A DNA stretch of 64,000 bases from contig CAWGSA010000002.1 of the NCBI GenBank assembly GCA_963825175.1, positions 1,612,001 to 1,676,000 of the forward strand, read 5' to 3'. The stretch's first letter is position 1, and each line of letters opens with the position of its first letter. The stretch is from DATFTF01 sp963825175 (lineage in GTDB: Bacteria > Acidobacteriota > Thermoanaerobaculia > UBA5066 > Gp7-AA6). Positions 7,862-15,934 of this stretch are shown piece by piece. A program made the position numbers and the translations under genes. Under the pieces are notes generated by a model, which did not search any database, had not been told where the DNA came from, and was given only the letters and a program-made list of their open reading frames with translations.

Positions 7862-9961
7862 ATGGCGGATATGGCGAGACGGGCCAAAGGGGAGCGCCGG
7901 GAGACCGCCGCGCCGAGCCCGGATTCCGCTCCCGCCGAGGCCCGGGAGCGCGCCCGCGACCTGGCCGCCGAGATCCTCCGGCACGAACGGCTGTATTACG
8001 GCGAGGGGCGTCCGGAGATCACCGACGCCGACTTCGACGGGCTCATGCGCGAGCTCGTCGCGCTCGAAGAGCGCTATCCCGAACTGGCATCGCCCGATTC
8101 GCCCGCCCGGCGGGTGGGCGGCGCTCCGGCACAGGGCTTCGCCACCGTGACCCACCGCGTTGTGATGCTGTCGCTGGAGAACGCCTACTCGTGGGAAGAG
8201 GCGCAGGCGTGGCTGGCGCGCGCGCGGCGCATCCTGGGAGAGGAGCCGCCGGCCTACGTCGCGGAGCTGAAGATCGACGGCCTGTCGATCTCTTTGCGGT
8301 ACGAAGAGGGCGTGCTCGTCCGCGCGGCCACGCGGGGGGACGGGTCGCGCGGCGACGACGTCACGGTCAACGTCCGGACCATCCGCTCGATCCCGCTCTC
8401 GATCTCCGAGAAATCGCCCCTCGAGGTCCGCGGAGAGGTCTTCTATCCCAAGAAGGCGTTCGCCGCCTTGAACGCGCAGCGGGAAGAAGAGGGACTGCCC
8501 CTCTTCGCCAACCCGCGCAACGCCGCGGCCGGAACGATGAAGCTCCTCGACTCCCGCGTCGCCGCGCGGCGAGGCCTGGAAGCGTGGCTCTACGCGGTGG
8601 TCGAGGCCGATCCGCTTCCGGGATCGCAGTCCGAAACGCTCGAGCGCCTGCGCCGCCTGGGCTTCCGCGTTCACTCCCATTCCCGGCGCTGCGAGGGGTT
8701 CCCGCAAGTCCGGGCTTTCATCGAGGAGTGGCGCGACAAGCGGCGGGAGCTGGAATTCGAGACCGACGGCGTCGTCATCAAGGTCGACGACCGCGCCTTG
8801 CAGGAGCGACTGGGCGCGACGGCGAAGTCGCCCCGCTGGGCGCTCGCCTTCAAGTACCCCCCGGAGGAGAAGACGACCGTGGTCGAGGGGATCTCCGTCC
8901 AGGTTGGCCGCACCGGCGTGCTGACTCCGGTCGCGCATCTGTCTCCGGTGCCACTGGCCGGTACGACCGTCAAGCGGGCGACGCTGCACAACTATGAAGA
9001 CCTCTCCCGCAAGGACGTCCGGGTCGGAGACACGGTGGTGGTCGAGAAGGGGGGCGACGTCATCCCCAAGGTCGTCCGCGTGATCCTGGAGAAGCGGCCG
9101 GGCGACTCGGTGGCCTTCGCCATGCCGGCTCAGTGTCCTGTGTGCGGCGACCCGGTCGTGCGCGAAGAGGGGGAGGTGGCCACGCGCTGCGTCAACCCGG
9201 CGTGCCCGGCGGTCGTGCGCGAGGCCCTGCGGCACTTCTGCGCGCGGCGGGCGATGAACATCGAGGGGCTGGGCGACAAGCTCGTCGACCAGCTGGTGAG
9301 GGAAGGCCTCCTGACGGACGTCGCCTCGATCTACGACCTGAAGGCGGACGACCTGGCGCGCCTGGAGCGGTGGGGAGAGAAGTCGGCGGGCAATCTCGTC
9401 GCCGAGATCGAGAGGAGCAAGCAGAACGACCTGTCGCGGCTCCTCTTCGCGCTCGGGATCCGGCACATCGGGGAAAAGGCGGCACGCATCCTGGCCGAGC
9501 ATTTCGGGACGCTCGACGCGCTGGCCCGGGCGTCGGAAGAAGAGCTCCAGACGGCGCAAGAGGTCGGCCCGAACACCGCGGCGGCGGTCGCGGCGTGGTT
9601 TCGCCATCCCCGGCACCGGGAGCTCGTCGAGAAGCTGAGGGCCCGGGGGCTCTCCTTCCGGTCGCAGGCGCCCCCGCGCGCCGCCCAAGGGCCGCTCTCG
9701 GGTCAGACCGTGGTCTTGACCGGAACGCTGCCGGGGATCTCGCGCGAGGGCGCTTCGGCCCGCATGGAGTCGGCCGGAGCGAAGGTCGCGGGATCCGTCT
9801 CACGCAAGACCTCCTACCTGGTGGCCGGAGACGAGGCGGGGTCCAAGCTCGAAAAAGCACGGAAAATGGGAGTCCGCGTCGTGACGTGGGCCGAAATGAT
9901 TGAGATAATGGGGCAACACGAACGACCGAAGACCGAAGGAGAAGCGAAGGTTGACGATTGA
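7862..9961 (+). CDS. ligA: NAD+-dependent DNA ligase
   Basis: A 699-residue replicative ligase that seals nicks using NAD+. The adenylation lysine is in ELKIDGLS (KxDG), with RGDGSRGDDVT and FANPRNAAAG downstream. The OB fold is followed by a four-Cys zinc finger (CPVCGDP...RCVNPAC), helix-hairpin-helix repeats and a C-terminal BRCT domain (GQTVVLTGTLPG...). Two in-frame ATGs are possible, 7862 and 7871. TAGCAT at 7858-7863 would place a -10 box 7 bases before the second ATG, favouring 7871 and a leaderless message. The last residues (RPKTEGEAKVDD) lie in a low-conservation tail. Confidence 0.97.
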   Translation: MADMARRAKGERRETAAPSPDSAPAEARERARDLAAEILRHERLYYGEGRPEITDADFDGLMRELVALEERYPELASPDSPARRVGGAPAQGFATVTHRVVMLSLENAYSWEEAQAWLARARRILGEEPPAYVAELKIDGLSISLRYEEGVLVRAATRGDGSRGDDVTVNVRTIRSIPLSISEKSPLEVRGEVFYPKKAFAALNAQREEEGLPLFANPRNAAAGTMKLLDSRVAARRGLEAWLYAVVEADPLPGSQSETLERLRRLGFRVHSHSRRCEGFPQVRAFIEEWRDKRRELEFETDGVVIKVDDRALQERLGATAKSPRWALAFKYPPEEKTTVVEGISVQVGRTGVLTPVAHLSPVPLAGTTVKRATLHNYEDLSRKDVRVGDTVVVEKGGDVIPKVVRVILEKRPGDSVAFAMPAQCPVCGDPVVREEGEVATRCVNPACPAVVREALRHFCARRAMNIEGLGDKLVDQLVREGLLTDVASIYDLKADDLARLERWGEKSAGNLVAEIERSKQNDLSRLLFALGIRHIGEKAARILAEHFGTLDALARASEEELQTAQEVGPNTAAAVAAWFRHPRHRELVEKLRARGLSFRSQAPPRAAQGPLSGQTVVLTGTLPGISREGASARMESAGAKVAGSVSRKTSYLVAGDEAGSKLEKARKMGVRVVTWAEMIEIMGQHERPKTEGEAKVDD

Positions 9962-10022
9962 AGGCTGAAGGTGCGGGGATTTTCCCTCGACCGGCAGTCC
10001 TTTCTCGGCGATCGACCACCTG

Positions 10023-10250
10023 ATGGAACTCCCCGCGCGCGTTATCGTCTTCTGCCCGACCCTGGAATTGAAGAACAAGCCGGGCCGCTTGATGGCCATC
10101 TCTCCGCAGGGCTACTACGAGGTGTGGCTCGACTTCGCCGACCGCAACCACACCGTGCTCCTCCCGATCAACGGGACCGCCCTGGTCTTCGCGGAGCCCA
10201 ACTCGACGTCCACATTGATGCCGGGCATCGAGAGGACGTCGGAGAGCTGA
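10023..10250 (+). CDS. small conserved-looking protein of unknown function
   Basis: A 75-residue soluble protein (MELPARVIVFCPTLELKNKPGRL...). Its codon composition and alternating hydrophobic pattern look coding, and it fits the gap after ligA on the same strand. The pattern (LMAISPQGYYEVWLDF, HTVLLPINGTALVF) suggests a small beta barrel, but I recognise no family. It ends 6 bases before the MITE-like element. Co-transcription with ligA is likely because only 61 bases separate them. Confidence 0.6.
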   Translation: MELPARVIVFCPTLELKNKPGRLMAISPQGYYEVWLDFADRNHTVLLPINGTALVFAEPNSTSTLMPGIERTSES

Positions 10251-10255
10251 AGCCG

Positions 10256-10563
10256 CTCGCAGGCTGCTGAAAAAGGGTGTGGAGCGGCGTTGCGAGCGCC
10301 GCGGGGTCGGATCCGAGGCGACGCGACGAAGGCGATGCCGTACGCATCCGACGCCGGCGAGGCGTCCTCAGGGACAGTCGAGCGGCGACGCTACGGAGAC
10401 GGCCCCGCGCCGCCGCAACCGCTTGCGGCGGCAGGGCTCTTGCCCGCAGCGACGTGACTCTCATCGGAATGGTCGCTCGTCGGCGAAGGCAAGCCTCTCG
10501 GTCCGCTGCGAGTTGCAAAAGCCCTGACGCGACGCCCGCAATCATTTTTCAGCAGCCTGCGAG
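10256..10563. mobile_element. MITE-like non-coding element with 19-bp perfect terminal inverted repeats
   Basis: A 308-bp element starts with CTCGCAGGCTGCTGAAAAA (10256-10274) and ends with its exact reverse complement (10545-10563). The interior has no credible gene but several hairpins, the best a perfect 9-bp stem at 10410-10418/10423-10431 around a 4-base loop. The right terminus supplies the last residues (SQAAEK) and, together with the next bases, the stop of the GNAT gene, so insertion probably altered that C-terminus. No target duplication is clear. The termini suggest mobilisation by a transposase encoded elsewhere. Confidence 0.75.
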
Positions 10564-11024
10564 AGCTCCATTTCCAGGAACAGGGCGCCGGGGACGGGGT
10601 TGGTGGTGTAGGGCTCGATGTCGCGGAACCCGAGAGACCGGTAGAGCGGGATCGCCGCGGTCATCGACGGCATGGTGTCCAGGCGCATCGCGCGGTAGCC
10701 GATCGAGCGTGCCTGTTCGATCAGCGACTCGGCCAGGAACCTCCCCACGCCCCGCCCGCGGAAGGCCTCGCGCACGTAGAGCCGCTTCATTTCGCAGAGG
10801 TTCGCGGCGAGCGGCCGCAACGCCCCGCAACCGGCGACCGCGTCGCCGTCCCGGACGATGAGCAGCCGTCCTCGGGGAAAAGCGTAATCGCCGGGCAGGC
10901 CGGCCAGCTCTTTTTCGAAGCCCTGGAAGCAGAGAGAGATTCCGAGCGACTTCTCGTATTCGCGAAAAAGTGTCCGGGCAAGCTCGACCTCCGACGGAGC
11001 CGACCCCAGGACGTCGACGATCAT
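10542..11024 (-). CDS. GNAT-family N-acetyltransferase
   Basis: A 160-residue acetyl-CoA-dependent transferase. The acetyl-CoA binding loop is visible as MKRLYVREAFRGRGVGRFLAESLI (motif A, R/QxxGxG/A), followed by the MRLDT strand and AIPLYRSLGFRDIEPY (motif B). The substrate is unknown. Its ATG overlaps the stop of the HAD gene (ATGA), making it the last gene of the folP-to-GNAT chain. The final six codons lie in the terminal repeat of the MITE-like element, so the native C-terminus may have been replaced. Confidence 0.88.
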   Translation of the reverse strand: MIVDVLGSAPSEVELARTLFREYEKSLGISLCFQGFEKELAGLPGDYAFPRGRLLIVRDGDAVAGCGALRPLAANLCEMKRLYVREAFRGRGVGRFLAESLIEQARSIGYRAMRLDTMPSMTAAIPLYRSLGFRDIEPYTTNPVPGALFLEMELSQAAEK

Positions 11025-11713
11025 CGAGCTTCTTGACCGGCGCGCCCGAGGAAGAGCTCCAGGAGCTCGGACAGCCGCACGACCCGCGCAATCGGCCCGG
11101 GCGCGGGAGCCGAGCCGATCAGGATCGGGGAGAGGCCGGCGGCCCTTGCCCCGACGACGTCGATTTCAAAGACGTCCCCGACGTAGGCACAGAATGAAGG
11201 CTCCAGGCCCAGATGCGTGGTCGCGGCGAGGAAGATTCGAGGATCAGGCTTCTCGATCTTGAGCTCGGAGGAGTCGATGATGACTTCGAGGAACTGCGCG
11301 AGGCCGGCCCGCTCGAGCAGGCGCCGCACGTGACCGTTCGAGTTCGAGACCACGCCCAGGCGGTATCCACGCCGCTGGAGGGCTTCCAGCGTGGAGGCGG
11401 CGCCCTCGCCGGAGCGGGACCACAGGTTGGCCCGGGCGTGCTCCTCGGCGATGCGCTGCGCCCCCGCCGCCCGGGCGGCGTCCCGGATTCCCAGCCGCCG
11501 GAGGATTCCGTCGATATAGATCGGCAAGCGTTCCGCGTCGGTCGAGGCGGGATGGCTCACGATCCATCGCCGGGCCTCGCCATGCGCCCCGGCCTCCGCC
11601 TCCCGGAACGCGGCCTCCGAGTAGGGCAGGCCGACCGCCCGGCAGATCGCTTCTCCGTTGACGTGGATGAGCGTCCCACCGGCGTCGAAGAGGATCGCCC
11701 GAATATCCCTCAC
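11021..11713 (-). CDS. HAD-superfamily (subfamily IA) hydrolase
   Basis: A 230-residue haloacid-dehalogenase-fold phosphatase. Motif I is ILFDAGGTLI, with Asp replaced by Ala at the second usual position (DAGGT, a common HAD-IA variant). Motif II is VVSNSNG, the motif III lysine is in ELKIEKPDP, and motif IV is YVGDVFEIDV. A helical cap lies between motifs I and II. I use the GTG at 11713, which overlaps the glmM stop as GTGA; its stop overlaps the GNAT start as ATGA. A sugar-phosphate or metabolite-repair role is plausible from the glmM context but is inference. Confidence 0.88.
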   Translation of the reverse strand: MRDIRAILFDAGGTLIHVNGEAICRAVGLPYSEAAFREAEAGAHGEARRWIVSHPASTDAERLPIYIDGILRRLGIRDAARAAGAQRIAEEHARANLWSRSGEGAASTLEALQRRGYRLGVVSNSNGHVRRLLERAGLAQFLEVIIDSSELKIEKPDPRIFLAATTHLGLEPSFCAYVGDVFEIDVVGARAAGLSPILIGSAPAPGPIARVVRLSELLELFLGRAGQEAR

Positions 11714-13068
11714 GTCAGCTCCCGGCGGACGGCGGCTTCCAGGTCGTCCGCCACTTGCGCGACCAGCATGCCGTCCAGTCCCTCCACCAGAATGCGCAGC
11801 AGCGGTTCGGTTCCGGAGTAGCGCAGCAGGATGCGGCCGCGGTGGTCGAGGCCCTGCCGCGCCCGGTCCATGGCCTGTGAGATCGACGGGATCTGTTCGA
11901 AAGCGGCGCGGCGGGCCACGCGCACGTTGCGCAGGATCTGGGGGACCTTCTCCAGGTTCGCCAGCCGCGACAGCGGCTGCCCGCTCTCGGCGGTGATCGA
12001 GGCCACCAGAAGGGCGGTCTGGATCCCGTCGCCGGCCGGGGAGAAGGGGAGGAGTACGTGGCCGGAGGTCTCGCCGCCGATGGGAGCGGCGCTCTCCTCC
12101 ATGGCCCGCGCCACGCTGCGATCGCCCACCGCCGCCCGCCGGAAGGCAATCGCCTCGCGCTCGAGCGCGGCCTCCAGGCCGAAGTTGGACATCACCGTGC
12201 CGACGACTCCTCCCCTGGCCAGGATGCCCTTGCGCTTCCAGTCGGTGGCGATGATCCAGAGCACATCGTCGCCGTCGAGGATCCGCCCGGTTTCGTCGGC
12301 GAAAATCGCCCGGTCGGCGTCTCCGTCCAGGGCCACCCCCAGGACGGCTCGGCTCTCGGCGGTGGCCGCAGCCATGGATTGCGGATGAAGCGCGCCGCAG
12401 TTCGCGTTGATGTTCTGTCCGTCCGGCTGATCGTGCAGGACGCGCACCCGGGCCCCGGCGGTCTCGAGCGCCCGTGGCCCGAGCGTGTACGCCGCTCCGT
12501 TGCCAGCGTCGAGAACAATCTGCATATTGTGAAGCCGCACCGGAACGTGCAGGGCCAGCCGGGCCAGATACATCTCGGCCAGCCGCGGATCCGTCTTGGG
12601 TGATTTCCCCGCGTCCCCGCGTCCCCGCGTCCCCGCGTCCTCCCCTGTCCCCCCGTCGCCTTCTCGCGAAGCGAGAAGGCTCTTCTCCACCGCCTCCTCC
12701 CACTCGTCCGGCCATTTGCGGCCGTCCGAGCCGAAGATCTTGATGCCGTTGTCCTGGAAGGGATTGTGGGAAGCGGACACGGAGATGCCGGCGCCGGCGG
12801 TCAGGCCCAGGACGACTTCGGCCACTCCGGGAGTGGTCAGGACGCCGGCGCACGCGACCTCGCAGCCCGCCGCGGCGAGCCCGCTGGAGAGCTGGCCCAG
12901 GAGATCGGGCGTGGAAGCGCGCGTGTCGCCTCCGAGAACGACGATTCTCGGGGCGCCTGCGACCTCCAGCCGCCGACCCACCGCGCGTCCCACGCGAACG
13001 ACGGAATCCGGATCGAGCGGAAACTCGCCGGCCCGGCCTCGCAGGCCGTCGGTTCCGAAGAGCTTCAT
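11710..13068 (-). CDS. glmM: phosphoglucosamine mutase, with in-frame repeat insertion
   Basis: A 452-residue enzyme that converts glucosamine-6-phosphate to glucosamine-1-phosphate for peptidoglycan and LPS precursors. The phosphoserine loop SVSASHNPFQDNG, metal loop DGDADR, sugar loop GGETSGH and phosphate-binding RYSGTEP are all present. Between domains 1 and 2 about 25 extra residues (SREGDGGTGEDAGTRGRG...) are encoded by four GCGTCCCC repeats plus a perfect 9-bp hairpin, which looks like an in-frame insertion of a word repeat. The ATG overlaps the cdaR stop (ATGA), and the stop overlaps the HAD start. Confidence 0.95.
   Translation of the reverse strand: MKLFGTDGLRGRAGEFPLDPDSVVRVGRAVGRRLEVAGAPRIVVLGGDTRASTPDLLGQLSSGLAAAGCEVACAGVLTTPGVAEVVLGLTAGAGISVSASHNPFQDNGIKIFGSDGRKWPDEWEEAVEKSLLASREGDGGTGEDAGTRGRGDAGKSPKTDPRLAEMYLARLALHVPVRLHNMQIVLDAGNGAAYTLGPRALETAGARVRVLHDQPDGQNINANCGALHPQSMAAATAESRAVLGVALDGDADRAIFADETGRILDGDDVLWIIATDWKRKGILARGGVVGTVMSNFGLEAALEREAIAFRRAAVGDRSVARAMEESAAPIGGETSGHVLLPFSPAGDGIQTALLVASITAESGQPLSRLANLEKVPQILRNVRVARRAAFEQIPSISQAMDRARQGLDHRGRILLRYSGTEPLLRILVEGLDGMLVAQVADDLEAAVRRELT
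12604..12683. repeat. tandem CCCCGCGT repeat plus hairpin inside glmM
   Basis: Within glmM, four consecutive CCCCGCGT-type 8-mers (about 12607-12638) are followed by CCTCCCCTGTCCCCCCGT words. A perfect hairpin comes next, CCTTCTCGC-gaa-GCGAGAAGG, at about 12659-12679. The frame stays open, so the run is tolerated as an inter-domain loop. The words match those in the spacer at 22.9-23.0 kb, which links this to the same repeat process. Confidence 0.65.
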
Positions 13069-13772
13069 TTGCGCCGCGGGCGTCCTTCGGGGGTCGGCGT
13101 GGGCGTTTCTTCGAGGGTCGAGCGCAGGCGCACCGTCACCGTGACGACCTGACCCTCCTTGATGCGGACGCCCGGCGCGTCGGACAGGACGGCCGCGGGA
13201 ACCGAGAACGTCGCGGACCGATCGTCGATCGAGATCGGATCGGTCGTCAATTGCGTCATCGGCTGGAGGACCGACTCCGGCCCGGCCACCCGCGCGGTGC
13301 GCGGCTCGACGCCCACTTCGTCCACCTGGTAGCCCGGGGCGGGCTGGCCGACGATGTTGGGCAGGATCGGAACGACCTTCTCGGTCACGGCGTCCAGCAC
13401 CACCCGGATCTCCGCCGGAGAAATGGCGATGACCTCGACCTCCTGCGGCACGTTGATGTCCTCCGCGGCCAGACGGTAGAGCCTTTCGCCGCGAGCCGCG
13501 TCGGCCAGATCGATGACCGCCTCCATCTTGGCGGGGTCGAGCTGCCGCAGCGCCGTGAACGGCCCCCGCACGCGCACGTCGACGCTGGGCGGCAGGGGAG
13601 AGGCGATCACCATGTGCCCCGGGATGTTCACCAGCGAGAGCGGGATCCGGTAGGTGCGCTCCGAGATCCGCTCGCGGCGCTGCGCGGCGAACACGAACCA
13701 GACGATCAGCGCGATCGCCAGGGCCAGGATCTTCAGTCCCAGGTTGCGGAAGATCGCCGGTCGCTGCGCCAT
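13065..13772 (-). CDS. cdaR: CdaR/YbbR-domain regulator of c-di-AMP synthesis
   Basis: A 235-residue membrane-anchored protein: one N-terminal transmembrane helix (LGLKILALAIALIVWFVFA) followed by two to three YbbR beta domains outside the membrane, ending in a Thr/Pro-rich tail. In Firmicutes, CdaR controls the membrane diadenylate cyclase CdaA, and the order cdaA-cdaR-glmM here is the same. It starts 12 bases after the cdaA stop and overlaps glmM by 4 bases (ATGA). No enzymatic residues are expected. Confidence 0.9.
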   Translation of the reverse strand: MAQRPAIFRNLGLKILALAIALIVWFVFAAQRRERISERTYRIPLSLVNIPGHMVIASPLPPSVDVRVRGPFTALRQLDPAKMEAVIDLADAARGERLYRLAAEDINVPQEVEVIAISPAEIRVVLDAVTEKVVPILPNIVGQPAPGYQVDEVGVEPRTARVAGPESVLQPMTQLTTDPISIDDRSATFSVPAAVLSDAPGVRIKEGQVVTVTVRLRSTLEETPTPTPEGRPRRK

Positions 13773-13784
13773 GTCAGTTTCGCC

Positions 13785-14564
13785 TCACCGCGCGAGCTCC
13801 CGCAGAAGGAGGTCCCGCAGGGCCTTTCCGTCGAGGTCTTCGATCAGCTGCCCGTCCTGCCCCACGGAGATCGTTCCCCGCTCCTCGGACACCACCACGG
13901 CCAGGGCATCGGTCTCTTCCGTGATGCCCATGGCCGCGCGGTGCCGCGTGCCGATTCTCTTGGAGAAAGTCTCCTTCAGGGACAGGGGAAGAAAACAGGC
14001 CGCCGCGGCGACCCGCTCTCCCGAGATGATCACCGCGCCGTCGTGGAGGGGAGTGCCCGGAGCGAAGACCGTCACGAGCAGATCGTACGAGACGGCCGCG
14101 TCGACCGGCACGCCGTTCTCGATGTAGTTCTTGAGGCCTTCTCTCCGCTCCAGGACGATCAACGCGCCAATGCGGCGGGCCGACAGCGTCGTGGCCGCGA
14201 GCACGATGTCGGAGATGGTCTCCTCGGCCTGGTACGCCGAGAACCAGGAGAGAAACGGCGTGCGCCCGAACGCGGCCAGAGCCCGGCGCAGCTCCTGCGA
14301 AAAAATCACGATGATGGCGAAGGGGAGATAGAAGAGCAGCGCCTGGAGCACGGTGCGCACGGCGACCAGCTGGGCGAAAACCGCGAACTCGTAGATCAGG
14401 AAGATGGCGACGATGCCGAGTACCATCTGCACCGCCCGGGTGCCGCGGATCAACCGAAGAAGGCTGTAGACGATCAGCGCCACGACCAGGATGTCGACGG
14501 CGTCCCGCCACGTCAGCGCCAGGTGGGAGAGCGAGGTGAGGCGCTGGAAGACGATCTGCTTCAT
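13785..14564 (-). CDS. cdaA: membrane diadenylate cyclase (c-di-AMP synthase)
   Basis: A 259-residue enzyme making c-di-AMP from two ATP. Three transmembrane helices (about residues 22-38, 45-64 and 70-88) precede a DisA_N domain with the catalytic DGA motif (LHDGAVII, 175-177) and the RHR motif (GTRHRAAMG, 207-209). The ATG at 14564 overlaps the folP stop as ATGA, so translation is coupled to folP. Its partner cdaR and glmM follow directly, the arrangement in which GlmM can bind and inhibit CdaA in Gram-positive bacteria. Confidence 0.95.
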   Translation of the reverse strand: MKQIVFQRLTSLSHLALTWRDAVDILVVALIVYSLLRLIRGTRAVQMVLGIVAIFLIYEFAVFAQLVAVRTVLQALLFYLPFAIIVIFSQELRRALAAFGRTPFLSWFSAYQAEETISDIVLAATTLSARRIGALIVLERREGLKNYIENGVPVDAAVSYDLLVTVFAPGTPLHDGAVIISGERVAAAACFLPLSLKETFSKRIGTRHRAAMGITEETDALAVVVSEERGTISVGQDGQLIEDLDGKALRDLLLRELAR

Positions 14565-15715
14565 GGTGCCGCGGACCTGGCGGGCTCCGCCGTACGGGCC
14601 GCCGGCGAGCGGACGGCGGCGAGCATCTTGAGGAAGCGGGCCGACTCGGCGACGTCGTGCACGCGCACGATTGCGGCTCCGGCCTGGGCCGCGGCGGCTA
14701 GGCACGCCAGCGAGCCGGGCAAACGGTCGCCGGAGGAGGAGTCTTCGGAGACCCCGGAATAGCGCCGCACGAAGCCCTTGCGCGACGCGCCGACCGCGAC
14801 GGGAAATCCCAGTGACCGCAGGGCGGCCAAGTGGCGGAGGAGAAGGAGATTTCCCGGGGCGCTCTTTCCGAACCCCAGACCCGGATCGACGACGATGCGG
14901 TCGGAAGAGATTCCGGCGTCGATTCCGCGCGCGGCGCACTCGGCCAGTCCCGCCGCGACCTGGCCCGCCAGGTGCGCGTACGTCGTGTCCCGCTGCATGG
15001 TCCGGGGGTCGGTTCCCCGCATGTGCATCACGATCACCGCCGCGCCGACCTCGCCCGCCGCGGCGGGCAGATCCGGGTCGTAGCGGAACCCGCTCACGTC
15101 GTTGACCAGGTCGGCGCCGGCGGCCAGCGCGGCGCGGGCGACGTCGGCCTTGCGCGTGTCGATCGAGATCGGCTTCTCGGTTTGGCGCCTCAGGGCCGCG
15201 ATGACCGGCTCCACGCGGCGGATCTCCTCCTCGGCCGGGACGTCGGCCGCCTCCCCGTAGTTGGACGGCCGGGTCGACTCCCCGCCGACGTCGACCATGG
15301 CGGCGCCGTCCTCGAAGAGCTGGAGGGCCCGCGCCACCGCCCGGCCGGTGTCGAAGTAGAGGCCGCCGTCGGAGAAGGAGTCCGGCGTAACGTTGACGAC
15401 CGCCAGCACGGCCGGCCCGGCCGAGAGGTCGAGGCTTCTCCCGTGGGCCAGGGGCAGCGAGGACGGCGACCGCGCGGCCCTCTCGAAGGCCGCCTGCGCC
15501 CGGGTGCGCAGGGAGGCCGGCAGCGCCTTCAGGCTCTCCGCCCGCCGGCAGCGGGAGAGGGCCACCGGGGGAGAGCTCGATCCGGCCAGCCGCACGATGT
15601 CCACGGGAAATTCCGAGAGGGAGAAGGTCGCCGGCCGGACGCCGTCCCAGGAGAAGACCTCGGCGAGCTCGGCTGGATTGTTCGCCGCGAAGACCAGGTC
15701 CGCGCTGACCGTCAC
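14561..15715 (-). CDS. folP: dihydropteroate synthase, N-terminally extended
   Basis: A TIM-barrel enzyme joining p-aminobenzoate to the pterin diphosphate in folate synthesis. Family signatures are VVNVTPDSFSDGG, GGESTRPS, NDVSGF, VVDPGLGFGK and VGASRKGF. At 384 residues it is about 100 longer than usual; residues 1-95 form an extra N-terminal region (AANNPAELAEVFSWDG...) seen in some long-form FolP proteins. The GTG at 15715 is preceded by TAAACT ending 6 bases upstream, so this is a likely leaderless start and the promoter of the folP-cdaA-cdaR-glmM-HAD-GNAT chain. Confidence 0.95.
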   Translation of the reverse strand: MTVSADLVFAANNPAELAEVFSWDGVRPATFSLSEFPVDIVRLAGSSSPPVALSRCRRAESLKALPASLRTRAQAAFERAARSPSSLPLAHGRSLDLSAGPAVLAVVNVTPDSFSDGGLYFDTGRAVARALQLFEDGAAMVDVGGESTRPSNYGEAADVPAEEEIRRVEPVIAALRRQTEKPISIDTRKADVARAALAAGADLVNDVSGFRYDPDLPAAAGEVGAAVIVMHMRGTDPRTMQRDTTYAHLAGQVAAGLAECAARGIDAGISSDRIVVDPGLGFGKSAPGNLLLLRHLAALRSLGFPVAVGASRKGFVRRYSGVSEDSSSGDRLPGSLACLAAAAQAGAAIVRVHDVAESARFLKMLAAVRSPAARTAEPARSAAP

Positions 15716-15721
15716 GCCGGC

Positions 15722-15727
15722 AGTTTA
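15722..15727 (-). promoter_or_regulatory. putative -10 box of the folP operon
   Basis: TAAACT on the minus strand ends exactly 6 bases before the GTG of folP, with no Shine-Dalgarno sequence between. The same spacing is seen at several other genes in the window. It would place the transcript start at or next to the first codon base. Confidence 0.45.
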
Positions 15728-15745
15728 CCCTTGGCTTCACTGCGC

Positions 15746-15884
15746 GGGGGATCTGCGCCCTTTGGGCGCACCGCCAGGCCGCTCGCCAGTGGGCTCGACG
15801 GCCTGGCTGATCCGCCGCTTCGCTCCGCCTCGCGCGGCGCGCGCCTCCTCGCTCGGTGACTTCGCGAGGCTACGCGCGCCGCGG
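15746..15884. repeat. dispersed two-hairpin element, copy A
   Basis: A 139-bp non-coding element sharing its layout with 26856-26991. The left hairpin is TGCGCCC-ttt-GGGCGCA (15754-15770). The right pair is the 10-bp inverted repeat GCGGCGCGCG (15834-15843) and CGCGCGCCGC (15873-15882), whose loop starts with CCTCCTC. It lies upstream of folP and downstream of dinB. Either a mobile REP-like unit or a structured RNA would fit. Confidence 0.65.
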
Positions 15885-15934
15885 ACCGGGGCTTCGGAGC
15901 GTGAGGGGTAGGGCGAGAGGCGCGGGCCCCAGGG

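Noticed and set aside
5876..9688. A 1270-codon minus-strand open frame covering ligA and the M1 gene
   Set aside because: Over 7862-9688 it is antisense to an unmistakable ligA; only its last part coincides with the real N-terminal M1 frame. High GC keeps antisense frames open.
10277..10861. A 194-codon plus-strand frame over the MITE-like element
   Set aside because: Arg/Ser-rich low-complexity translation, antisense to the GNAT gene beyond 10563, no start signals.
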